Shown one piece after another: positions 17,945 through 27,814 of a stretch of 64,000 nt of DNA; the first letter of the stretch is position 1; every line of letters begins with the position of its first letter. This DNA comes from Roseivivax marinus. Its GTDB lineage: Bacteria; Pseudomonadota; Alphaproteobacteria; Rhodobacterales; Rhodobacteraceae. The translations under genes and the position numbers were made by a program. The stretch covers positions 160,846 through 224,845 of the forward strand of contig NZ_FOAI01000006.1 in NCBI RefSeq assembly GCF_900109705.1. The letters run 5' to 3'. The notes beneath the pieces are model-generated. The model ran no database searches. It was not told where the DNA came from and was given only the letters and a program-made list of their open reading frames with translations.

Positions 17945-20494
17945 GTGAAAGACGCGAGCCCGCAGACGATCTACCTCAAGGACTACACCCCGTTCGGCTA
18001 CGTGGTGGAGGGCGTGGAGCTGACCTTCGCCCTCGCGCCCGAGGCCACGCGGGTGAAGAGCCGCATCCGCTTCGCCCCGAACCCGGACGCCACCGACCGC
18101 ACGTTTTTCCTGCATGGCGAGGACCTTACGCTGATCTCGGCGGCGATCGACGGAAGCCCGGTCACGCCCACGCTGACCGAGCAGGGGCTTACCTGCGAGG
18201 TGCCCGACGCCCCCTTCACCTGGGAAGCCGAGGTCGAGATCGCGCCGGCGAAGAACACCGCGCTCGAAGGACTCTACATGTCGAACGGCATGTATTGCAC
18301 CCAGTGCGAGGCCGAGGGATTCCGGAAGATCACCTACTATCCTGATCGCCCGGATGTGATGGCGACCTTCGACGTCCGGATCGAGTCGGACCTGCCGGTG
18401 ATGCTGTCGAACGGCAATCCCGGCACACGGGACGGCGGGGTCGCGGAATGGCACGACCCATGGCCCAAGCCCTCCTACCTGTTCGCGCTGGTGGCGGGCG
18501 ATCTCGAGGCGCGTTCGGACAGCTTCACCACCCGGTCGGGCCGGCACGTGGACCTGAACCTCTGGGTGCGCCCGGGCGACCTCGGCAAGACCGCGTGGGG
18601 CATGGAGGCGCTCAGAACCTCGATGCGCTGGGACGAGGAGGTCTACGGCCGTGAATACGACCTCGACGTGTTCAACATCGTCGCCGTGGACGACTTCAAC
18701 ATGGGCGCGATGGAGAACAAGGGTCTGAACATCTTCAACTCCTCGGCGGTGCTGGCAAGCCAGGACACCTCGACCGACGCCAATTTCGAGCGGATCGAGG
18801 CGATCATCGCGCACGAGTACTTCCACAACTGGACCGGCAACCGCATCACCTGCCGCGACTGGTTCCAGCTGTGCCTCAAGGAAGGTCTGACCGTCTTCCG
18901 CGACAGCCAGTTCACCGCCGACCAGCGCTCGGCTCCGGTGAAGCGGATCGGCGACGTGATCGACCTGCGCGCCCGCCAGTTCCCCGAGGATCAGGGGCCG
19001 CTGTCCCATCCGGTCCGGCCCGAGAGCTTCCAAGAAATCAACAACTTCTACACCGCCACGGTCTACGAGAAGGGCGCCGAGGTGATCGGGATGCTCAAGC
19101 GGCTGGTGGGGGACGAGGCCTATGACAAGGCCGTCGCGCTCTATTTCGAGCGTCATGACGGTCAGGCCTGCACCATCGAGGACTGGCTTCAGGTCTTCGA
19201 GGACACCACCGGCCGCGACCTGTCGCAGTTCAAGCGCTGGTACACCCAGTCGGGCACGCCCCGCCTGTCGGTCGAGGAAAGCTACGAAGGCGCGCGCTAC
19301 ACGCTGACCTTCCGCCAGCGCACGCCCGCCACGCCCGGCCAGTCCGAGAAGCTGCCGCAGGTGCTGCCCGTGGCGGTGGGCCTTCTTTCGCCCGGCGGCG
19401 AAGAGGTGCTTCCGACGCAGTTGCTCGAGGTGACCGAGCCCGAGCAAAGCTTCACTTTCGACAACATGCCGGACCGGCCGATCCCGTCGCTCCTGCGCGG
19501 CTTCTCGGCCCCCGTGGTGCTCGAGCGCGAGAGCGACGCCGCCGAACAGGCCTTCCTGCTGGCCCACGACACCGATCCCTATTGCCGGTGGGAAGCCGGA
19601 CGCGGCCTTGCGCGCGGGTCGCTGATCGCGAGCGTGGTGGACGGGGCCGATCCCGACGGCGCGTGGCTCGACGCGCTGCGGGCGGTGGTGACCGACCCCG
19701 CGCTCGACCCCGCCTACCGCGCTCTGATGATGGGGCTGCCGACGCAGTCCGAGCTGGCGCAGGCTCTCTACGAGAAGGGCATCACGCCCGACCCCGACGC
19801 GATCCGCGATGCGGTCGAGGCCACCGTCCGCGCCACAGCCGACCGCTGGGCCGACGACCTGCCGGGCCTCTCCGAAGAGGCGCGCGTGGCCGAACCCTAC
19901 GCCCCGGACGCACAGCAGTCCGGCAAGCGCGCGCTCGGCACGCGCGTGCTGTCGCTGGTTTCGCGCCTCGACGGCGGATCGGCGGCCAAGGCGCAATTCG
20001 AGGCGGCGGACAACATGACCCTGAAGCTCGCGGCGCTCGGCAATCTTGTGCGGCTTGAGCGAGCGGACGACGCGCTCGCGGCGTTCGAGGCACAGTGGAA
20101 GGACGACCGCCTGGTCATGGACAAGTGGTTCGGCATCCAGATCATGTCCGCCCCCGCCCCGGTTGCAGTCGAGCGGGCGGAAGCCCTGACCGGACACGCA
20201 GCCTTCGACTGGACGAATCCCAACCGCTTCCGCGCGGTGATGGGCGCGCTGGTGTCGAACCATGCCGGCTTCCACCGGGCCGACGGCGCGGGCTACGACT
20301 TCCTCGCCGGATGGCTCGCGCGTCTCGACGAGAAGAACCCGCAGACCGCGGCGCGGATGGCGACGGCCTTCCAGACCTGGCGGCGCTACGACGACGACCG
20401 TCAGGCCAAGATGCGCGCCGCACTCGAAAGCCTGCGCGACAAGCCGAAGCTCAGCCGCGATATGGGCGAGATGGTCGCCCGCCTGCTGGGCTGA
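17945..20494 (+). CDS. pepN: Aminopeptidase N
   Basis: M1-family zinc aminopeptidase of 849 residues that removes N-terminal amino acids from peptides in the cytoplasm. The GAMEN substrate-anchoring motif is at about 255-259. The zinc site is H290-E-x-x-H294 plus E313 in CLKEGLTVF, with the family's 18-residue spacing. Downstream are the Ig-like domain and the helical C-terminal domain of the E. coli-type enzyme. Length is slightly shorter than E. coli PepN (870). The ATG follows GAAGGAG at 17931-17937. Confidence 0.97.
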   Translation: MKDASPQTIYLKDYTPFGYVVEGVELTFALAPEATRVKSRIRFAPNPDATDRTFFLHGEDLTLISAAIDGSPVTPTLTEQGLTCEVPDAPFTWEAEVEIAPAKNTALEGLYMSNGMYCTQCEAEGFRKITYYPDRPDVMATFDVRIESDLPVMLSNGNPGTRDGGVAEWHDPWPKPSYLFALVAGDLEARSDSFTTRSGRHVDLNLWVRPGDLGKTAWGMEALRTSMRWDEEVYGREYDLDVFNIVAVDDFNMGAMENKGLNIFNSSAVLASQDTSTDANFERIEAIIAHEYFHNWTGNRITCRDWFQLCLKEGLTVFRDSQFTADQRSAPVKRIGDVIDLRARQFPEDQGPLSHPVRPESFQEINNFYTATVYEKGAEVIGMLKRLVGDEAYDKAVALYFERHDGQACTIEDWLQVFEDTTGRDLSQFKRWYTQSGTPRLSVEESYEGARYTLTFRQRTPATPGQSEKLPQVLPVAVGLLSPGGEEVLPTQLLEVTEPEQSFTFDNMPDRPIPSLLRGFSAPVVLERESDAAEQAFLLAHDTDPYCRWEAGRGLARGSLIASVVDGADPDGAWLDALRAVVTDPALDPAYRALMMGLPTQSELAQALYEKGITPDPDAIRDAVEATVRATADRWADDLPGLSEEARVAEPYAPDAQQSGKRALGTRVLSLVSRLDGGSAAKAQFEAADNMTLKLAALGNLVRLERADDALAAFEAQWKDDRLVMDKWFGIQIMSAPAPVAVERAEALTGHAAFDWTNPNRFRAVMGALVSNHAGFHRADGAGYDFLAGWLARLDEKNPQTAARMATAFQTWRRYDDDRQAKMRAALESLRDKPKLSRDMGEMVARLLG

Positions 20495-20708
20495 CAGAAG
20501 CGGGCCCCGTTCGGCACATCTTCGCCGGGCGGGGCCGTCATCAAAAATTCAATGTGTCACGGGAACTTTTCCCGCTAGATCATCGTTCCACAAGGCTAAG
20601 GCCGCGCATTTCGCTCGTGCCTTTCGCCAGCCCGAGGCGTGACGCGCTTCCCTTCGCGGAAGGCTCGTGTCATGGGTCCGTAACGAGACGTGGCTTGGGT
20701 GCCTGAAT

Positions 20709-21587
20709 ATGACCGAAAGCATCAAGGATCGCATCGACCCGCTGATCGAGGAACGGGCCCCGTGGCTCTTCTCGAACCGTCTTGGTACGCGGCGGGCGCG
20801 GCAGGTCCTGAACATGATGCTGGGCTACGAGCGCACCATTGCGCTCGGTGAGCGGCTGAACGACCTGCCGGCGTCCGAGATCATGGCGATCCTCGGCGAG
20901 ATGCTGGCGCGCGACGTGCAGGCCTCGGGCCTGTCGAACATCCCCCGCAACGGTCCGGCGCTGGTCGTGGCCAACCACCCCACGGGCATCGCGGACGGGA
21001 TCATCCTGCATCACCTGCTCGCGCCGCTGCGGCCCGATGCCTACTACTTCGCGAACCATGACATCCTGCGGGTCCTGCCGCAGTACGAGGCCATGATCGC
21101 CCCGGTGGAATGGCGCGAGGAAAAACGCAGCCATGGCAAGACGCGCGAAACGATGGCCTATACCCGCCGCGCCGTCGAGGCGGAACGTCTCGGCGTGATC
21201 TTCCCGGCCGGACGCCTCGCCAAGCGCCGCGGGCTCAGCCTGCACGAACGGCCGTGGATGGCGTCCGCGGCGATGATCGCGCGCAAGTTCGACCTGCCCG
21301 TGATCCCGGTGAACATCCGCGCCCGCAATTCGGCGCTGTTCTACCTCTTCGACCTGATCCACCCGACGCTGCGCGACATCACGCTCTTCCACGAGACGCT
21401 GAACAAGGCGCGCCAGCCCTACCGCGTGACGGTGGGCGAGCCGATCTCGGCCGCGGCGCTGCCGAAGACGTCGGACGAGGGCATCGACCTTCTGCGCCGC
21501 GCCACGCTGGCCCTCGGCGGCCGTCGCGCCCCGGCGGTGTCGCTGATCGACAACTCGCGCCGCCCGTCCTGGCTCAAGGCGACCTGA
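20709..21587 (+). CDS. PlsC-like lysophospholipid/1-acyl-glycerol acyltransferase family protein
   Basis: A 292-residue acyltransferase-fold protein. The block ALVVANHPTGIADGIILHHL near residue 89 corresponds to the NHx4D motif of glycerophosphate acyltransferases, here as NHPTGIAD, and IFPAGRLAKRRG resembles the downstream phosphate-binding block. It probably transfers an acyl chain to a lipid acceptor at the membrane; the acceptor is unknown. I start at the ATG at 20709 rather than one 42 nt earlier because similarity begins there. It stands alone. Confidence 0.75.
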   Translation: MTESIKDRIDPLIEERAPWLFSNRLGTRRARQVLNMMLGYERTIALGERLNDLPASEIMAILGEMLARDVQASGLSNIPRNGPALVVANHPTGIADGIILHHLLAPLRPDAYYFANHDILRVLPQYEAMIAPVEWREEKRSHGKTRETMAYTRRAVEAERLGVIFPAGRLAKRRGLSLHERPWMASAAMIARKFDLPVIPVNIRARNSALFYLFDLIHPTLRDITLFHETLNKARQPYRVTVGEPISAAALPKTSDEGIDLLRRATLALGGRRAPAVSLIDNSRRPSWLKAT

Positions 21588-21764
21588 GCACCGCGCGGGC
21601 TGACAGTTTTCCAGTAAGTTCAAGCTAATAGCGCGCGACGTCAAAGCGCCACACCAGATGGCACGACACCTCGAACATTACGATTTCCGGAAGATTCGTG
21701 GACGCGCCGCACAGCTTGGCGCGCCCGGAAACCGGCCCGCCGCATCACGACGGGCCGTGGCGCG

Positions 21765-22598
21765 TCAGGGGGCCAGCCGGCCCTGCGTGCTGAACACCGG
21801 AGCGTCACGCGGCGGGATCTCGGCATAGAGCGGGACGGTCTCGTCGACGTCCGGACGCGCCATCGGGCGCTTGCCCGGGACCGATTTGCAGAACGCCTGG
21901 CTGCGCGTGTACGCGATCATGTCCGAGCGCTTGGTGCTCGAGTGGAACGGCCCCCAGTCGGCGGCCACGCCACGCATGCCGGCCGACACCACGCCATCGC
22001 GCGCCACGGTGCGCGCCATGATCCGCAAGCCGCAGCTGAGATTCGCGGCGCCCGATTGCAGCGCCGCGCCCGAGCCCGCGCGGCAGCCATAGAGCCGCGC
22101 CGTCGAAGGCAGGATCTGCAAAAGGCCGTGCCAGCGCCCGCCGCCGCCCACCACCGTAGGGCGATAGGTGCTTTCGTGCTTGGCCAGCGCCGAGACGAGG
22201 CTTACCCAGAACGCCTCGCGCAGGCGGCGGTTGTTCTCCTCGTAGGCGGGGCACCAGGTGTCGATATCGCCGGGCACGATATCGGTCAGCCCGGAGGCCG
22301 GGCCGCGCAACGCCGAGACCGCGGCGCGGGTCCAGGTCTGGCCGCGCGCCGAGGTGCCCCAGCGCGCCTTCGGCAGCCGGTCGTCGCGCACCTTAGGGCG
22401 CAGCGACACCTCGACCGCCTGATCGGACACGCCGGCACCGGGATGCGGGGACATCGCGCCGATCGTCTGGGCGGAGGCCGGTCCGGCCCCGCTCACGGGC
22501 AGGCTGAGGCAGAGAAGGAGCGCCGCGGCAGTCGCGCGCAGCGGGGTCCACGGGGACCGGCGCGGTGCCGGCCATGCGGTGTGAGTGGCAGCTCTCAT
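21765..22598 (-). CDS. Secreted lytic transglycosylase-like (SLT) protein
   Basis: A 277-residue protein with a long signal peptide ending near ASAQ (residue 44). The lytic transglycosylase core has the presumed catalytic glutamate E142 in ALAKHESTYRP, followed by RWHGLLQILPSTARLYGCRAG, matching the Goose-lysozyme/Slt70 ES...GLMQ pattern. It should cleave peptidoglycan glycan strands in the periplasm. The product is convergent with the acyltransferase gene, with a GGCCCG/CGGGCC hairpin near 21736-21757 in the gap. Confidence 0.85.
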   Translation of the reverse strand: MRAATHTAWPAPRRSPWTPLRATAAALLLCLSLPVSGAGPASAQTIGAMSPHPGAGVSDQAVEVSLRPKVRDDRLPKARWGTSARGQTWTRAAVSALRGPASGLTDIVPGDIDTWCPAYEENNRRLREAFWVSLVSALAKHESTYRPTVVGGGGRWHGLLQILPSTARLYGCRAGSGAALQSGAANLSCGLRIMARTVARDGVVSAGMRGVAADWGPFHSSTKRSDMIAYTRSQAFCKSVPGKRPMARPDVDETVPLYAEIPPRDAPVFSTQGRLAP

Positions 22599-22768
22599 GC
22601 TGTCCGGTGTCCTTAATCACGCGCGCGCGTGCAAGCGCGGCAACATTCCATGCGCGGAATGCCGCCAAATCGCGCGTTTACCATTCGGATTTTGGAAGCC
22701 CTGCATTGGCCCCTCGCGCGCTCGGTCTGCGCCATTTTGCCGCCCCGATGCGCCGCCACACCCGGCTC

Positions 22769-23998
22769 ATGTTCAATGCCCGCGCCTTCCTCCACCGCCC
22801 TCGAATTGCTGACGTTCGCGACCTGGCCCGCGGTGCCATGCGTCCCTTTGGTCAGCGGGTCGGCCTGCCCCCCGAGGCTGCCGAACGGCCAGAACCGGGG
22901 CAGATCGACGTGCCGATCCTGACCTCCAGCGCGGAGGATCGTGCCCGCGCGCAGATCTTGGCCCAAGGCCGCCACCTTGCCCGGCAACAGGACTGGGCCG
23001 AGCTCGGGGCGCTGATCCGGGCCGCCGATTCGGCGCGCGCCCTGACGCCGGGCGGCGCATCGGTGGCCGAACTGCTGGCCGCAGGCGCACGTGAGGATGC
23101 CGTGAGCGCCGCCTGTGCGGCAGCGGGTCGCTCGGACGCCGACGCCGCAAACCGTCCGATCGCGGACCTGCGCGACGAGCTTGACGCGCTCAGCCTCGAT
23201 CACGGTGTCGCGTTGGTGGTGGTGCGGGCGCATCTGGATCTGGGCACCGCGTGGCTCCGTCAGGCAGCCGACCGGCGGATCGGCCGGGCGGGGTTTCACA
23301 CCCACTTCAACGCGGCACGCAAGCTGCTCGACGCATTCGACCCCGTAGAGGCCGACGCCGCCAGCCTCGCCGCGGCGCGCTGCGCGGTTCTGCCAGGCAC
23401 CCGCGGGGCAGCGGCGCGGGTGATCGACGATTACGACGACCTCATCGATCTCGACCCACGCTGCGCGCGACACCTCTCGGCGCTCGGGCGCGACATGATG
23501 CCGGACCGGTTCGGCAGCCACGCCGCGCTGCACGAGGCGGCTTGCCGCTCTGCGGCGCGCACCGCGGACATCTGGGGCATGGGAGGCTACGTCTGGACCT
23601 GCCTCGACGCCATCGACGCGGACCCCTCCTGTGTCGCGGCGCTCGACCCTGCGCTTTTCGTCGAGGGGCTGCACGACATCCTCGCCGCGGGCCCTGACCA
23701 GGCGGTCGTGAACCGGCTCGCCGCGCTCACGGGGTTCACTCTCTCCTGCGGGCCGGATGCACCGCCCGCACATCGCGCCATCGCGACCTCGTTCTGCTGG
23801 ATCGTCACCGACCACCTCCGCGAGGTGCATCCGCGGGTCTGGGCCGCGGCGCCCTCGCCCGTCGCAACGGCCGCCCCGGCCGACGGACCGGAAACCGGTG
23901 CCGCCCGCGCGCTGTCGTCCATCGGCCGTCTTTTCGCCGACGACCTCGCCGCCGGGCGCAGCGTGCGCGCAGGGCCGGAAGGCTGGACCTACGCCTGA
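22769..23998 (+). CDS. Protein of unknown function, alpha-helical
   Basis: About 409 residues with Ala-, Asp- and Arg-rich helices and codon use like its neighbours. I recognise no catalytic motif, signal peptide or membrane helix. ATGs at 22748 and 22769 are both possible; I prefer 22769 (MFNARAFLHRP) because the sequence before it looks non-coding, but neither has a clear ribosome site. The gene is 96 nt upstream of gatB on the same strand. Confidence 0.6.
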   Translation: MFNARAFLHRPRIADVRDLARGAMRPFGQRVGLPPEAAERPEPGQIDVPILTSSAEDRARAQILAQGRHLARQQDWAELGALIRAADSARALTPGGASVAELLAAGAREDAVSAACAAAGRSDADAANRPIADLRDELDALSLDHGVALVVVRAHLDLGTAWLRQAADRRIGRAGFHTHFNAARKLLDAFDPVEADAASLAAARCAVLPGTRGAAARVIDDYDDLIDLDPRCARHLSALGRDMMPDRFGSHAALHEAACRSAARTADIWGMGGYVWTCLDAIDADPSCVAALDPALFVEGLHDILAAGPDQAVVNRLAALTGFTLSCGPDAPPAHRAIATSFCWIVTDHLREVHPRVWAAAPSPVATAAPADGPETGAARALSSIGRLFADDLAAGRSVRAGPEGWTYA

Positions 23999-24094
23999 CG
24001 GCGCGCACGGCGCGCCCTGCCCCTCTTGCCCCGTCCGGGCCGCGGGACTAAACCCGCGTGCGACCCACGCGAGTGATCCCGAAGGAGACCGTTC

Positions 24095-25609
24095 ATGCTG
24101 GACCTGACATACGAGGCCCCGACGCCCAAGGTCATCGCCGGAGCCCAGCACGACTGGGAGCTCGTGATCGGCATGGAAGTGCACGCCCAGGTGGCGAGCC
24201 GGGCCAAGCTGTTCTCGGGCGCGTCGACCCGTTTCGGCGCAGAGCCGAACTCGAACGTGTCGTTCGTGGATGCGGCGATGCCGGGGATGCTGCCGGTCAT
24301 CAACGAGTTCTGCATCGAGCAGGCGGTCCGCACCGGCCTCGGCCTGAAGGCGCAGATCAACCTGCGCTCGGCCTTCGACCGCAAGAACTACTTTTATCCC
24401 GACCTGCCGCAGGGCTACCAGATCAGCCAGCTGTATCACCCGCTCGTTGGCGAGGGCGAGATCCTCGTGGACATGGAGCCGGGCATTGCCCGCAAGGTCC
24501 GGATCGAGCGTATCCACGTAGAGCAGGACGCCGGCAAGTCGATCCACGACATGGATCCCGCGATGTCCTTCGTGGACCTCAACCGCACCGGCGTCGCGCT
24601 GATGGAGATTGTCAGCCGCCCCGACATCCGCGGCCCCGAAGAGGCGGCCGCCTACGTCACCAAGCTGCGCCAGATCCTGCGCTATCTCGGGACCTGCGAC
24701 GGCAACATGCAGAACGGCAACCTGCGCGCCGACGTGAACGTCTCGGTGTGCCGCCCGGGCGCCTACGAGAAGTACATGGAGACGCAGGATTTCGCGCATC
24801 TCGGCACGCGCTGCGAGATCAAGAACATGAACTCCATGCGCTTCATCCAGCAGGCCATCGACTACGAGGCGCGCCGCCAGATCCGCATCATCGAGGGCGG
24901 CGGCGAGGTCGTGCAGGAAACCCGGCTCTACGATCCCGACAAGGGCGAGACGCGGTCCATGCGCTCGAAGGAAGAGGCGCACGACTACCGCTACTTCCCC
25001 GATCCGGACCTGCTGCCGCTCGAGATCGAGCAGGCCTGGGTCGACGGCATCGCCGCCACCCTTCCCGAGCTGCCGGACGAAAAGAAGGCACGCTTCGTCA
25101 AGGACTTCGGCCTCAGCGAGTATGACGCCTCGGTACTGACCGCCGACACCCAGAACGCCATGTATTTCGAGGAAGTGGCCGGCGCCTGCGGCGACGGCAA
25201 GCTCGCGGCGAACTGGGTCATCAACGAGCTGTTCGGCCGCCTCAAGAAGGACGACCGCGATATCGCCGACAGCCCGATGTCGCCGGCGCAGCTGGGCGGG
25301 ATCGTCAAGCTCATCAAGGCCGACGAGATCTCGGGCAAGATCGCCAAGGACGTGTTCGAGATTGTCTACACCGAGGGCGGCGACCCCGCCGACGTGGTCG
25401 AGGAGAAGGGTCTCAAGCAGGTGACCGACACCGGCGCCATCGAGGCCGCGGTCGACGACGTGATCGCCGCGAACCCCGCACAGGTGGAAAAGGCGCAGGC
25501 CAACCCCAAGCTCGCGGGCTGGTTCGTGGGACAGGTGATGAAGGCCACCGGAGGCAAGGCGAACCCGAAGGCCGTGAACGAGATCGTCACGGCGAAACTC
25601 GGCCTCTGA
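24095..25609 (+). CDS. gatB: Aspartyl/glutamyl-tRNA(Asn/Gln) amidotransferase subunit B
   Basis: GatB of the GatCAB complex (504 residues), which converts Glu-tRNA(Gln) and Asp-tRNA(Asn) to their amide forms in organisms lacking direct synthetases. The kinase/aspartyl-tRNA-binding core shows [10 protein letters not shown] near residue 25 and [20 protein letters not shown] near 90-110; the C-terminal 150 residues form the YqeY-like tRNA tail. A strong AAGGAG at 24080-24085 sets the start. gatA and gatC are not in the window. Confidence 0.98.
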   Translation: MLDLTYEAPTPKVIAGAQHDWELVIGMEVHAQVASRAKLFSGASTRFGAEPNSNVSFVDAAMPGMLPVINEFCIEQAVRTGLGLKAQINLRSAFDRKNYFYPDLPQGYQISQLYHPLVGEGEILVDMEPGIARKVRIERIHVEQDAGKSIHDMDPAMSFVDLNRTGVALMEIVSRPDIRGPEEAAAYVTKLRQILRYLGTCDGNMQNGNLRADVNVSVCRPGAYEKYMETQDFAHLGTRCEIKNMNSMRFIQQAIDYEARRQIRIIEGGGEVVQETRLYDPDKGETRSMRSKEEAHDYRYFPDPDLLPLEIEQAWVDGIAATLPELPDEKKARFVKDFGLSEYDASVLTADTQNAMYFEEVAGACGDGKLAANWVINELFGRLKKDDRDIADSPMSPAQLGGIVKLIKADEISGKIAKDVFEIVYTEGGDPADVVEEKGLKQVTDTGAIEAAVDDVIAANPAQVEKAQANPKLAGWFVGQVMKATGGKANPKAVNEIVTAKLGL

Positions 25610-25617
25610 GCGGCCCG

Positions 25618-25640
25618 CCGGCCGTTCGGCCGGTTGTTGC
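25618..25640 (+). terminator. Probable gatB terminator
   Basis: A compact GC hairpin (25618-25623 pairing with 25628-25633, 4-nt loop) followed by TTGTTGC, 8 nt after the gatB stop. Confidence 0.55.
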
Positions 25641-25817
25641 ACTCGCGACGAACGACCGACGCCGAAGCCGGGCGCCGTCCGGCTTCGCGTCCTACTGAAC
25701 GACAAGGCGCCCACCGGACCGGGTCCGGGGCGAAAGCTTGCCGGGATCCCCCGCACGGCTTTCCCCGGCGTCCCGCCGCAGGTAGGATGCGCGCCGCACC
25801 GAAGAGCAGGTAACGCA

Positions 25818-26537
25818 ATGCCCAACTACGAATACAAGGTCCTGCCAGCGCCCTCCCGTGGCGAGAAGGCAAAGGGCGTGAAGGGCAACGAGGCCCGCTT
25901 TGCCCATGCCATAGAGAAACTGATGAACGAGATGGCGTCCGGGGGCTGGGAATACCAGCGCGCCGAGACGCTGCCGTCGGAAGAGCGGTCGGGCCTGACG
26001 GGCTCCGTCACGGTCTGGCGCACGATGCTGGTCTTCCGCCGTGCCACCGGCGACGGCGACGCGGAATTGAAGCCCCGGATGCTCGAGGCCCCTGCCCCGA
26101 AGCCGGCGCCCTCGGTTTCGACTGCCGCACCTGCCGCGGCCGCGGTGGCTGCACCGGCGGTCACCCCGCGCGACGCCCGGCCCGCTCAGGAACCTCGGAC
26201 CGATGAACCGCGCGCCGCGACGGAGCAGACAGAGCCCGCGACGCAAGTGCCGCAGGAAGCGCCCATAGACGAACTGTCAGCCGCTCTGGCGTCGGCGCCC
26301 GTTCCGACGGAACCGGCCCCCGCGGACCCAACCGACGCGGACCAGAACGAGGCGGATCAGCCGGGAGACACCGCGAACCTGCAGCACGCGTTGCAACCCG
26401 GTCCCGCACCCGAGAAGCCGTCCGCGCCGGAGGGCTGGCACGACAACGGCGTCGAGGAGACCGAACAGGTCCGCGATCTCTCGGCCATCCTGCGGGCCCG
26501 CGCCGCGCAGTCGCCCGACGACCCGGACGACCGCTAG
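25818..26537 (+). CDS. DUF4177 domain protein with a long disordered tail
   Basis: A 239-residue protein. The first 75 residues (MPNYEYKVLPAPSRGEKAKG, then MASGGWEYQRAETLP and VTVWRTMLVFRR) match DUF4177, a small domain of unknown function. Residues 80-239 are Ala/Pro/Glu-rich and probably disordered, ending in a charged stretch DLSAILRARAAQS. No signal peptide. It converges with bolA. Confidence 0.75.
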   Translation: MPNYEYKVLPAPSRGEKAKGVKGNEARFAHAIEKLMNEMASGGWEYQRAETLPSEERSGLTGSVTVWRTMLVFRRATGDGDAELKPRMLEAPAPKPAPSVSTAAPAAAAVAAPAVTPRDARPAQEPRTDEPRAATEQTEPATQVPQEAPIDELSAALASAPVPTEPAPADPTDADQNEADQPGDTANLQHALQPGPAPEKPSAPEGWHDNGVEETEQVRDLSAILRARAAQSPDDPDDR

Positions 26538-26557
26538 GCCACCGAACACAAGGGCAT

Positions 26558-26578
26558 CGCCACGCTCAGGGCGTGGCG
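26558..26578. terminator. Convergent hairpin between the DUF4177 and bolA genes
   Basis: An 8-bp stem (26558-26565 with 26571-26578, 5-nt loop) overlapping the end of bolA, in the 28-nt gap between convergent genes. No U-tract, so bidirectional termination is only plausible. Confidence 0.4.
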
Positions 26579-26826
26579 AGGTCCATCGACAGCGCGTGGA
26601 TCTGGCCCACGAGGTCTTCGCCCAGCGCCTTGTGCACCGCCCTGTGACGGGCGATGCGCGACAGCCCCTCGAACCGGGACGAGCGGATCACCACGTGGAA
26701 GTGGGACTCGCCGCCCTCCTGAAATCCAGCATGTCCACGATGGCTCTCGCTGTCGTCGTGGACCTCAAGATGGTCCGGTGAAAACGCCTCGCGCAGGCGT
26801 GTCTCGATTTCCGATGTTCGCGACAA
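26566..26826 (-). CDS. bolA: BolA family protein
   Basis: An 86-residue BolA-type protein: TSEIETRLREAFSPDHLEVHDDSESHRGH, with the conserved SHFHVVIRSSRFEGLSRIARHRAV helix-strand region. BolA proteins pair with monothiol glutaredoxins in iron-sulfur and iron-regulatory chemistry. The start is the TTG at 26826, since GGAGG lies 6 nt upstream (26833-26837) and BolA homologues begin near SRTSEIE; an ATG at 26850 lies before this ribosome site. It diverges from the J-domain gene, a pairing common in Rhodobacteraceae. Confidence 0.88.
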   Translation of the reverse strand: MSRTSEIETRLREAFSPDHLEVHDDSESHRGHAGFQEGGESHFHVVIRSSRFEGLSRIARHRAVHKALGEDLVGQIHALSMDLATP

Positions 26827-26832
26827 TTTTCG

Positions 26833-26837
26833 CCTCC
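26833..26837 (-). promoter_or_regulatory. Ribosome-binding site deciding a TTG start for bolA
   Basis: GGAGG on the minus strand, 6 nt before the TTG at 26826. Perfect spacing makes TTG the likely start and excludes the ATG at 26850. Confidence 0.7.
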
Positions 26838-26901
26838 AAACCCCTAACATCCGGCCGCGTTTTGTCTAAACTCCGGCGTCCGAGTCGAAAAGAGGTGCCC
26901 C

Positions 26902-27531
26902 ATGAGCAAATCCGATCCCTTCGGTTTCGACATGTCCGTGTCCTCGGCCAAGAAGAAAAACCCGCGTGGCCGGCGGGGGATGTCCGGTGAATCCGAGACG
27001 TCGACCCGCATTTGCGACCACGAGGGATGCGACCAGCCGGGCAAGTTCCGTGCGCCGAAGGCTCCTGACGTGCTCGACGATTTCTACTGGTTCTGCAAGG
27101 ACCACGTCCGCGAATACAATCTCAAGTGGGACTTCTTCCACGGCAAGACCGAGGCCGAGATGAACGCGCAGGCGACCTCGGACAAGGTCTGGGACCGCCA
27201 GACCAAGGACTGGCGCGATCCCGAGGCCCGCGCCTGGGCGCGGCTCGGCATCGAGGACCCGCACCAGGTTCTCGGCAACAACGCCACGCGCAATCCCGGG
27301 CGGAACGGCGGCGGCAGCTCCAGCAAGCGCCTGCCGTCCACGGAGCGGCGCGCGATCGAGATTCTCGAGGCGAAGGAAGACTGGTCGAAGGCCGAGGTCC
27401 GCAAGGCCTACAAGGCGCTCATCAAGGTTCTGCATCCCGACATGAACGGCGGCGACCGCAGCCAGGAAGAGCAGCTTCAGGAGGTCATGTGGGCCTGGGA
27501 CCAGATCAAGGAAAGCCGAAACTTCAAGTGA
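26902..27531 (+). CDS. J-domain (DnaJ-like) protein
   Basis: A 209-residue protein. The C-terminal 60 residues form a J domain (WSKAEVRKAYKALIKVLHPD) with the HPD motif near residue 179 that stimulates DnaK ATPase. The N-terminal part has a cysteine/histidine stretch (CDHEGCDQPGKF, then FYWFCKDHVREYN) that could bind a metal. This domain order with J at the C-terminus is typical of a conserved alphaproteobacterial protein often near cobS. The ribosome site is GAGGTG, before the ATG at 26902. Confidence 0.88.
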   Translation: MSKSDPFGFDMSVSSAKKKNPRGRRGMSGESETSTRICDHEGCDQPGKFRAPKAPDVLDDFYWFCKDHVREYNLKWDFFHGKTEAEMNAQATSDKVWDRQTKDWRDPEARAWARLGIEDPHQVLGNNATRNPGRNGGGSSSKRLPSTERRAIEILEAKEDWSKAEVRKAYKALIKVLHPDMNGGDRSQEEQLQEVMWAWDQIKESRNFK

Positions 27532-27729
27532 CCGGAATATGAACAGCGAAAGGCTGCATTTTCCTATCGACTTTCAATCCCGGGTTGAATAGCCTGTAGG
27601 CGCGTCACACCGATCGCGCCTCGATCCCAACCGGCGGTCGGCTCTTTTCCCGGTGGCGTCGGTCCGTTCGTCCCCTTCGGACCGTCGCTTCCGGGAGCGC
27701 ACCTCTCAACATGGACTTTCCCTTGATTA

Positions 27730-27768
27730 GGCCCGGCCCCCGACGAACCGGGGGCCGGGCCGATCTTT
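27730..27768. terminator. Terminator between the J-domain gene and msrB
   Basis: A perfect 12-bp GC stem (27730-27741 with 27750-27761, 8-nt loop) followed on the plus strand by GATCTTTTGG. It ends the J-domain transcript and may also end msrB on the other strand. The rest of the 283-nt gap (27532-27814) shows no gene. Confidence 0.75.
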
Positions 27769-27814
27769 TGGAACTCGAACGTCAGCGCGGGGCCGAAAAC
27801 GACCCCGCGTGCGC

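Noticed and set aside
17672..20275. Long minus-strand frame opposite pepN
   Set aside because: Antisense shadow of pepN, whose zinc and GAMEN motifs are intact.
26827..26850. ATG start for bolA at 26850
   Set aside because: The ribosome-binding site GGAGG lies downstream of that ATG and is correctly spaced for the TTG at 26826.
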